Assembly: GCA_023393095.1 (NCBI GenBank) | Contig: JAEWMT010000024.1 | Location: 1 to 28,598, forward strand | Reading direction: 5' to 3' | DNA length: 28,598 nt | DNA from: Bacillota bacterium | GTDB lineage: Bacteria; Bacillota; Clostridia; Lachnospirales; Lachnospiraceae | In this document: positions 22,622 to 28,598 of the stretch, in pieces | Layout of the letters: every line of letters starts with the position of its first letter | Position numbering within the stretch: position 1 is the first letter of the stretch | Notes under the pieces: generated by a model | Databases searched by the model: none | Seen by the model: only the letters and a program-made list of their open reading frames with translations | What the model was told of the DNA's origin: nothing | Program-made: the position numbers and the translations under genes

Positions 22622-23878
22622 ATGAAGAATAATCTTAAAAAAATAGCACTATTGACTGTGATTGCAGCACTAATATTTAATTTTACGGTTTTAGCTAAAG
22701 TAAGCTCACAAGCATCATCCTATATATCAGTAAGAGATTATATAAAAAATATAGTTGAGACAACAAAATTAAGTGTTGATCAGACGAAAGAAGATCCATA
22801 TATAACAGCAGCAAAAGCAGGTGGATTGATTACGGAAGGTGAATTTAAAGATTATAATTCCAATATCATGAATGAAGATGCAGCCGTATTGGCAAACCGG
22901 GCAGATGAATTACTGCATGGTTCAGATTATAATGAAAAATTATATCATGATATCGAGGATAAGAAACGTATCTCTGATTTGAATAAGGTGAGTAAAGAAA
23001 AGCAAGATGAGGTAATTAAAGTATTTCAAAAGGGTATTATGATAGGTAGTAGTAATGGAGCTTATACACATGATCGAACCTTTAAAGGTAAAACTAAATT
23101 AAAGATTAGTGATGTAGCTGGAATTCTTAAACGTGTTAAGACAAAATCCAGCCGTTATAAAATTAGTCCGGATGGACAAGTTATCCGCACAACAAAGCTT
23201 CCTAAAAATTATAAGAGCTATGATTACATTTTAGCAAGCTTTCCGAATAGCTTTTATGAAGAAAAATTTTTATATCAAACAATAAAATGGGGCCGTACTA
23301 TTAAAAATTTAGTTGATTATGCAAGCCCAAAAGATTTAAAAAAGAGGTCAATAACAGTTTATGATCAAGAGTATAAATTGAGTGATATCTTAGAGAAGTA
23401 TCAAGATAAATGGTGTGAAAAAGTAGAGAGAAACCTTTCTTATCGTTTGAATGTCAATTATAAAACAATAGATGATAAATGGATCAAGGGGCTAAGAAAT
23501 ACTTATCCAATCTTTAGTGATGAGTCAATGAATTCAAATTATAAGAAGGTTATAACTGATTATGCAAACCGTGTGAAAAGGAACAAAATAATTATTACAT
23601 CCTCCCAAATTTCGGTGGAACCATCGACTATGTTTTACTGCATTGGAATGGGATATATGGTTCGTTGTTATGTAAAGTTTAAAATCACATCAGCAAATAA
23701 GTTTTATTCTTATTCCTCTGGAGATCAAAAATTAATGATTTACGGAACAGATGTTTATCTAGATGGACTAAAGAAAAACGTCTGGTATGAAGCAACTTTT
23801 GATGTCGGCTTGACTGGAAATAGTATGACAGATACTGGAGATGGATATGCAGTTACAACTGACTGGTTGTATCAGTAA
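22622..23878 (+). CDS. Secreted protein with SLH-like segments
   Basis: A 418-residue protein with a typical Gram-positive signal peptide (KKIALLTVIAALIFNFTVLA, cleavage near residue 25). Two stretches resemble S-layer homology repeats: about 58-98 (DPYITAAKAGGLITEGEF...) and 119-171 (DLNKVSKEKQDEVIKVFQKGIMIGSSNGAYTHDRTFKGKTKLKISDVAGIL). The second is the better match, with the spacing of a GIMxG turn followed by an F/T/KLKISD segment. SLH domains hold proteins to pyruvylated wall polymers. The C-terminal half is not recognised. The gene lies ten bases before the large surface protein, so they are probably one transcript. AAGGGG precedes the ATG. Confidence 0.65.
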   Translation: MKNNLKKIALLTVIAALIFNFTVLAKVSSQASSYISVRDYIKNIVETTKLSVDQTKEDPYITAAKAGGLITEGEFKDYNSNIMNEDAAVLANRADELLHGSDYNEKLYHDIEDKKRISDLNKVSKEKQDEVIKVFQKGIMIGSSNGAYTHDRTFKGKTKLKISDVAGILKRVKTKSSRYKISPDGQVIRTTKLPKNYKSYDYILASFPNSFYEEKFLYQTIKWGRTIKNLVDYASPKDLKKRSITVYDQEYKLSDILEKYQDKWCEKVERNLSYRLNVNYKTIDDKWIKGLRNTYPIFSDESMNSNYKKVITDYANRVKRNKIIITSSQISVEPSTMFYCIGMGYMVRCYVKFKITSANKFYSYSSGDQKLMIYGTDVYLDGLKKNVWYEATFDVGLTGNSMTDTGDGYAVTTDWLYQ

Positions 23879-23888
23879 AGGTGATTAA

Positions 23889-26800
23889 ATGAAAAAAAAA
23901 TTTGCATTAATTATATTTTTTATGATTTTTATCTTCATAAATCCACAGAAAGCATATGCTGTAGATGTAAACGATCCGGCTAATCCACATTATGATACAG
24001 ATGGTAATGTAACATGGACGACAAAAGATGATAAAAGATCCGGATATCCCTATTGGGAAACAGTTGGATTTACTTTAAGAGCAGACGAATGCGTTGATTT
24101 ACATGGAGGCAACCCACGTTATGCAAAACCTTATGGATCAATCAATTTGCAATCAAGCTGGAAAATTGATATTCCAATGGGAAATACCGGATACACACAA
24201 ACAAAGTTTACGATTCCTGTTAAGGTTGTATCAAAAGCAGTTGAAAAAGCAAAAGTAACACCAGAAACTCTGGAAAAGAGTAGATATTGTATTTATTTGA
24301 ATGGGATTTTCAAGGTTCACAAATCTGCTACTAAAATTAGTTCTTATATATATACAATGAATGGTATTATGTATCCATCCGGTGTAACATGGGCTACTCC
24401 TCTGGATTTTAGAGATCGATTTGATGTTCCTGTACCATTTGATCCGCCTCCTCAGCCGGTTCAAATTAAATACATGGAAACAAACCATAATTATAAGACA
24501 ACGATAAAAACAATTAAAAATTCAGATGAAATATGGGGGTTAAGATATCATGAGGATGCGAACTATACCTATGAGGATGGCAATGGTTTAGATTTTGCAA
24601 GTAATTCTTATCCTACCTTAAAGACAGTGAATGCATCTGGTTATAGCATTCCCATGAAAAAATCTAAGATAGTGAATGGGGTAACAGAAGAATATTATCT
24701 ATATCGTGTTCATTGGTCAAGATTAACCGATGAAGAGAAAGATACCGCAACCGGAAAGCTACGTAAGGCAAGAGATACCTTAACGGTATCAACAAACCCT
24801 AACGTGGATTATGAAGCATATAAGGCAGAGCTTGATACCATCAGACACCGATCATTTGTGGTAGTGGATGGGGGAATCGAAATTGTTGCTGTGTATAAGA
24901 AATTCAGCAAATACGTGGATGAAAATGATAGTACAACAATCAGCAAGGACTTTAATGATCCCATAGTTACCGCTTCCATTGATGCAGATTATTATGATAA
25001 CCGAAAATTCTCCGCACAAGACGCAATTCCTACAACAGAAACCGTATTTGCGACGGTAGGAACAGATCAGCAGACCTTGGTGCGATATAAGTTCAAAAAG
25101 TATTCAGGAACAAAATACTATAAGATAAAAATTATTGACAAGAAAGCCACGAAAGAAGATCCGGAAGAATTTCATTATGAAATGGTAGATCGAGATTATT
25201 GCTATTACACAGTAGAAAAATTAGATATCTATACCTTAGATAAGGCAGTAGTTAATAATTATTGTTTACCCGGAGGAACCACAACAATATCAGCGTCTAA
25301 CAATATTAAGATAGATAATTTTAGTTATAGACAATATTCCGGAGAGAGCGGGCATTTGCAAGAACCAGAAGAAGGAGGAGAAGAGGTTGAACCAATCAAG
25401 TGTAGAAATGATTTTCTTGTAATAAACGGAAAATGTGTAATGGATGATTTTTGGATTAGGAACGCATCCGTTCCCCCTGATCTTGGGTTTAGCACATCCA
25501 TCAATAAAAATGCCCCACAGGGACCAGGTGGCTGTCTATGTCAATCGAATCTACTAATCGAGGCATTAAAAACGAATGGGGAATATGACAGTGATGGTGT
25601 CCTATATTATAAAAATGCAGCACATATCGGAAGTACCAGTGAAGCAGCATTAGAATACGAAATTGAAGGAATTAACAGTGTGATTATACATACACCAACC
25701 ATATGTGATCCTTTGATAACCGATATAAGAAAGTATAATCAATTAATTGTTCCGAACCAATCTTGTGCATCTCTAGTATTAGATCGTAACTTCTCCGTAT
25801 ATTTTCCTACCTATGGTACCCATTCAGACTTCTTGGGATATAGAACCAGAGGCTATGCGAAATATACGGCATTTAGACAGTTAATGTTCCCATTTGATAT
25901 ATACATAGGTAAGACATTTTATCCGAAAGACACTTGGATTACGATTACAAGCGATACAACCGAGTTTTATCTTCCGATATGGGTGGATGAAGGTGATTAT
26001 ACTATCGATGCACGTAGTATTAGTATTAATGCTGCCGCTAATAATGGAATTGATCAGACAGAAGATCTTGCCAATTATGACTATGAAAATTATGTTGCTG
26101 TAGATACGATTGATGTGGAAGTATCTGGCAGGGTTTATGGTCTGCAGTTGTATGATATTTCGGATTACCCAACCTGGGAAAATGTATTTCGTTTTCCAAA
26201 TTCCTTGCACCTGTCTGGATTTAATTATTCCGTAGGTACCAGAAATCAAAATGGGGAAAGTACTGGCCGTAATCCAAAATATACTCTTACTTTGGTGAAC
26301 GGAAGTCATCCCGGTTATAAAAATGTTGGAGTGATAAAAACAGGATATGTAACCAGGTTCAATTTGACAACGATAGGAAATATGTATTCTGAAAATGACT
26401 CCGTATGGATACAGCCGAAATTCTACTATGTAGATGCTAAGGGAAATAACCGGCAGGAAGTAGACCTTTATTATTCAGAAACGTTTAACGGTAAGAAACA
26501 AAATTTAGTAAAAGCTGGTAGCTTATTTGATTGGCAGAATGTTAAGGCATATCGCCTAGGGGATCCTTACTTAACGGTACCGGATACAGAAATACAAACA
26601 AAGGCCACGATAACTGGCAGGAGTGTAAATCAAATCAAAGGGCTTAAAACTAATCTACTTCGGTTTATGAATATCCTGATCCAGAACAATATGAACACCT
26701 ATATCGGTGCCAACTATACACCAACAGGAAGCGTACCCGCAGGTGTGGATCCGGCTAAGGTAACAAAATCAATGCAAAAGTGGTATGGAGAGTATTATCT

Positions 26801-27137
26801 ACCAAGTGAAGTTCATATTGCGCCTAAGGATTTTGACGTATACGAATATGCTAGGACACATAATGGTATTGACTATAAAGAGGCTTTCTGGAAGAAAAAT
26901 GGCTCTATTATAGTTAACTTTGAGATTGAGACAATTCAGGATGGAGAAAGACGCTTGAGTTATATCAATGCTTCGAATGTAATGAATGGATATTGCAATA
27001 TGTGGAAGCTGGAAGGATATCAGTATAATAAAACTGACTTTAAGGGTAATATATTTAATTTTAAGGATGGAGATTATGTAATGTATGATACAGATAAATC
27101 AGCTGCCAAAGATTATATCAGTGGAGGTACACATTAA
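23889..27137 (+). CDS. Large exported surface protein, unknown family
   Basis: A 1,082-residue protein with a clear signal peptide (KKKFALIIFFMIFIFINPQKAYA, cleavage near residue 24). I do not recognise the family. Visible blocks are an N-terminal region with strand-like patterns, a Pro linker (about 181-192, VPVPFDPPPQPV), a Tyr/Asp-rich region, an acidic linker (EEGGEEVE, about 496-503), and a short Cys-containing segment (CRNDFLVINGKC, GGCLCQ). A long C-terminal half is rich in beta-strand-like Tyr/Thr/Asn sequence. There is no LPxTG signal, transmembrane tail or SLH repeat, so retention may depend on its SLH-like neighbour or on the pilus machine. A role as adhesin or tip protein is only inferred. 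Confidence 0.65.
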   Translation: MKKKFALIIFFMIFIFINPQKAYAVDVNDPANPHYDTDGNVTWTTKDDKRSGYPYWETVGFTLRADECVDLHGGNPRYAKPYGSINLQSSWKIDIPMGNTGYTQTKFTIPVKVVSKAVEKAKVTPETLEKSRYCIYLNGIFKVHKSATKISSYIYTMNGIMYPSGVTWATPLDFRDRFDVPVPFDPPPQPVQIKYMETNHNYKTTIKTIKNSDEIWGLRYHEDANYTYEDGNGLDFASNSYPTLKTVNASGYSIPMKKSKIVNGVTEEYYLYRVHWSRLTDEEKDTATGKLRKARDTLTVSTNPNVDYEAYKAELDTIRHRSFVVVDGGIEIVAVYKKFSKYVDENDSTTISKDFNDPIVTASIDADYYDNRKFSAQDAIPTTETVFATVGTDQQTLVRYKFKKYSGTKYYKIKIIDKKATKEDPEEFHYEMVDRDYCYYTVEKLDIYTLDKAVVNNYCLPGGTTTISASNNIKIDNFSYRQYSGESGHLQEPEEGGEEVEPIKCRNDFLVINGKCVMDDFWIRNASVPPDLGFSTSINKNAPQGPGGCLCQSNLLIEALKTNGEYDSDGVLYYKNAAHIGSTSEAALEYEIEGINSVIIHTPTICDPLITDIRKYNQLIVPNQSCASLVLDRNFSVYFPTYGTHSDFLGYRTRGYAKYTAFRQLMFPFDIYIGKTFYPKDTWITITSDTTEFYLPIWVDEGDYTIDARSISINAAANNGIDQTEDLANYDYENYVAVDTIDVEVSGRVYGLQLYDISDYPTWENVFRFPNSLHLSGFNYSVGTRNQNGESTGRNPKYTLTLVNGSHPGYKNVGVIKTGYVTRFNLTTIGNMYSENDSVWIQPKFYYVDAKGNNRQEVDLYYSETFNGKKQNLVKAGSLFDWQNVKAYRLGDPYLTVPDTEIQTKATITGRSVNQIKGLKTNLLRFMNILIQNNMNTYIGANYTPTGSVPAGVDPAKVTKSMQKWYGEYYLPSEVHIAPKDFDVYEYARTHNGIDYKEAFWKKNGSIIVNFEIETIQDGERRLSYINASNVMNGYCNMWKLEGYQYNKTDFKGNIFNFKDGDYVMYDTDKSAAKDYISGGTH

Positions 27138-27470
27138 TTAAACGATTATACTTTATTTTCTAAATTCATTCAGATAATACATTATTTTTTCGATGAACAC
27201 TGTTATTTTCATAGTATTTGGTATCAGATGGTATTCTTAAAAATAAATATCTAAAATAACGGTTATATGCCATTTAAGACAATAAACTTGATTAAAATAT
27301 AAAACAATTCATCCAAACGAAGTTGGAGATGACTGATGTATCAGTTAATTTACAGGTTTAATAAAAAGCAAATAACTATTCATTAGAAGATAATAGATAT
27401 AATAATAGCTATTATGATTTGAGGTGGAATCTATATGATTTCGCCTCATATTTTTACAATTTACTTTTGA
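27138..27470. other. Non-coding AT-rich region after the surface genes
   Basis: No gene is visible. The stretch is AT-rich with only short palindromes, such as ACTGATGTATCAGT (around 27331-27344). I see no clear terminator for the surface-protein transcript here. Confidence 0.45.
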
Positions 27471-27824
27471 TAACTTAAACTTCGCAGTTGAACTTTGTTG
27501 ATAATGCTTGATAAAATCAACAGTTTGGTTCAATGAAGAAACCATCAGTTCTGATATTTTTATTCTGGCTTCGATGTAAAGTTGGAATTCACTAATGGCT
27601 TTCTCATATGGTAAGACAGGTCTGAAAAAGTGCAACCTCCTCACTACGCTCGTCAAACATGCTCTTTTTAAGCCCTAAACCATCTTCCAAATCCATAAGT
27701 GAATTGACCAACTTAACATAGGCACCATAATATAAATATCAGAACTAATGGTTTCTAATAGATGTTACATGCTGATTTTATCAAGCATTGCTTTATACAT
27801 TTTACTGCGAAGTTTGAGTTAATA
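27471..27824. repeat. Long imperfect inverted repeat with gene remnants
   Basis: Arms at about 27471-27630 and 27664-27824 are imperfect inverted copies around a 33-base centre. Matched blocks include AACTTCGCAG/CTGCGAAGTT, GCTTGATAAAATCA/TGATTTTATCAAGC, TCAGTTCTGATATTT/AAATATCAGAACTAA, AAAGTTGG/CCAACTT and AAAAAG/CTTTTT. On the minus strand the left arm encodes a coding-like stretch (YEKAISEFQLYIEARIKIS, then ELMVSSLNQTVDFIKH). The right arm on the plus strand is a frameshifted version of the same sequence. Thus two decayed copies of one gene fragment face each other. The source gene is not recognised. Confidence 0.7.
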
Positions 27825-28012
27825 ACTGTAATATCATATATCACATATTAGTGATCTGTAAACTAATATAGATTTATTTGATGTCGGTGTATTATTCCTT
27901 GATTCGTTCGTATTAAGTAAATTATCATATAGTGTTACGAGTAATTATATCTTATAAATCCATATAGTAATAGAATGGAATAAATTGTATATAAAATTAA
28001 TACAATTTATGC

Positions 28013-28041
28013 TTGACTTAGCTTTGTATCTGTAGTATGAT
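28013..28041 (+). promoter_or_regulatory. rRNA operon promoter P1
   Basis: TTGACT (28013-28018), a 17-base spacer and TATGAT (28036-28041), preceded by an AT-rich UP-like stretch (TTGTATATAAAATTAATACAAT region). Confidence 0.75.
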
Positions 28042-28178
28042 GATATTCCGCTGTTAGCGAGGGCTACTGGATTAGATGCAATTGATATTAAATCTAAAAG
28101 ATGTTAGTCATTAGTTAATAGCATAAAACAATTGTTTATAGTAGATACAAATTGAATAAAAAATATATACAATTTGTA

Positions 28179-28207
28179 TTGACAAGCTACAGACAATGTG
28201 GTAAGAT
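28179..28207 (+). promoter_or_regulatory. rRNA operon promoter P2
   Basis: TTGACA (28179-28184), a 17-base spacer and TAAGAT (28202-28207). The sequence after the -10 box (GGTATTCCACCGCTGAG) resembles that after P1 (GATATTCCGCTG), and both are preceded by ATACAATTT. P1 and P2 therefore look like a duplicated promoter unit. Confidence 0.78.
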
Positions 28208-28269
28208 GGTATTCCACCGCTGAGAAATGAAGGCCAATAAGAAGTAAAATAAAAAAATTAAAATAATGG

Positions 28270-28298
28270 TTGACATAATATAGTGAGTGTGATAAAGT
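28270..28298 (+). promoter_or_regulatory. rRNA operon promoter P3
   Basis: TTGACA (28270-28275), a 17-base spacer and TAAAGT (28293-28298). It is the promoter nearest to the 16S gene. Confidence 0.75.
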
Positions 28299-28585
28299 AA
28301 ACAAGCTGCTTTGAACAGCAAGCGGTAAATAAGTAAATGAACCTTGATAATTGAACAGTGAAACAACCCTGAAAATTCTAAAAACATGAGACTACACATG
28401 AGTCTCAAAAATAGATTTTCATTGATGTTAAAACATCACGAACCGTATCGGTATGTAAGTCATTTATGACAAATCATATGGATACACCACAAAAACAGTA
28501 GATGATAACAAAGTGTTTGCTTGCAAACACTTCACAAATATCCTTATGGATATTTGGCCAGATTTATCATGACTGGATCAAAAAC
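28299..28585 (+). other. 16S rRNA leader with processing hairpins
   Basis: The leader between P3 and 16S holds a typical AACCTTGATAATTGAACAGTG segment (28341 onward) and several stems. These are GAGACT/AGTCTC (about 28388-28405), TGATGTT/AACATCA (about 28422-28437), AAGTGTTTG-CTTG-CAAACACTT (28511-28532) and CAAATATCC/GGATATTTG (about 28536-28557). Such stems serve antitermination and RNase III-type processing of the precursor. Roles for individual stems are inferred. Confidence 0.65.
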
Positions 28586-28598
28586 TTAAACATGAGAG
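28586..28598 (+). rRNA. 16S rRNA, first bases only
   Basis: The window ends in TTAAACATGAGAG, which matches the conserved 5' end of Firmicute 16S rRNA just before TTTGATCCTGGCTCAG. The gene itself lies outside the window. Three promoters and a leader upstream support this reading. The exact mature 5' end is approximate. Confidence 0.75.

Noticed and set aside
27345..27656. A 103-codon minus-strand open frame
   Set aside because: Only about 50 residues look coding, and these lie in one arm of the long inverted repeat; treated as a gene remnant.
28104..28408. Minus-strand open frames over the rRNA promoters
   Set aside because: They overlap three tandem promoters and the 16S leader; the frames are AT-rich chance openings.
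1..28598. CRISPR array, tRNA, phage or IS element
   Set aside because: No regularly spaced short repeats, cloverleaf sequences, integrase or transposase frames were found; the three-copy repeat is too dispersed and structured to be CRISPR.

Overview
The window is AT-rich DNA from a low-GC Gram-positive, most likely a clostridium of the Lachnospiraceae type. The signs are AGGAGG-type ribosome sites, lipoboxes, SLH-like surface modules, a lysine riboswitch, and an rRNA leader that ends in the first bases of a Firmicute 16S rRNA (...ACATGAGAG). No phage, IS transposase, tRNA or CRISPR array is visible.

Layout. 1-5,070 holds housekeeping and small-lipoprotein genes: a minus-strand dCMP deaminase-family gene, a small lipoprotein, an EF-G-like GTPase with a divergent G4 motif behind a structured leader, and a lipoprotein cyclophilin. 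5,176-8,786 is a compact regulatory cassette. Two tandem TTGACA-NN-TGTCAA palindromes overlap a near-perfect sigma-A promoter, followed by an LCP (LytR-CpsA-Psr) enzyme, a BlaI/MecI-type repressor, and a BlaR1-type M56 metalloprotease receptor. The receptor's outer sensor is an LCP domain instead of a penicillin-binding domain. I consider this the strongest candidate for a little-described system. It would be a BlaR1/BlaI-like relay in which sensor and induced enzyme share one fold, as BlaR1 and class D beta-lactamases do, but directed at cell-wall glycopolymer attachment.

9,138-12,012 is a lysine riboswitch with an intrinsic terminator, followed by binding protein, permease and ATPase of a polar amino acid ABC importer, so lysine is the likely substrate. 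12,518-22,258 is a tightly packed operon for a divergent Tad/Flp-type pilus or secretion machine: two related MinD/TadZ-like proteins with decayed P-loops plus a third of the same type, a small membrane protein, a CpaB-like SAF protein, a membrane-anchored CpaF/TadA ATPase, one long TadB/TadC-like membrane protein, and four small pilin-like or exported proteins. 22,622-27,137 encodes a secreted protein with SLH-like segments and a 1,082-residue exported protein, perhaps surface partners of the machine.

27,138-28,598 carries no intact gene. It holds an imperfect inverted repeat with arms of about 160 bases, then three tandem sigma-A promoters with 17-base spacers and a hairpin-rich rRNA leader. 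A structured repeat of about 140 bases occurs three times (1-136, 8,905-9,042, and inverted at 22,411-22,559). Its hairpins are kept by paired base changes, so it looks like either a mobile miniature element or a structured RNA.
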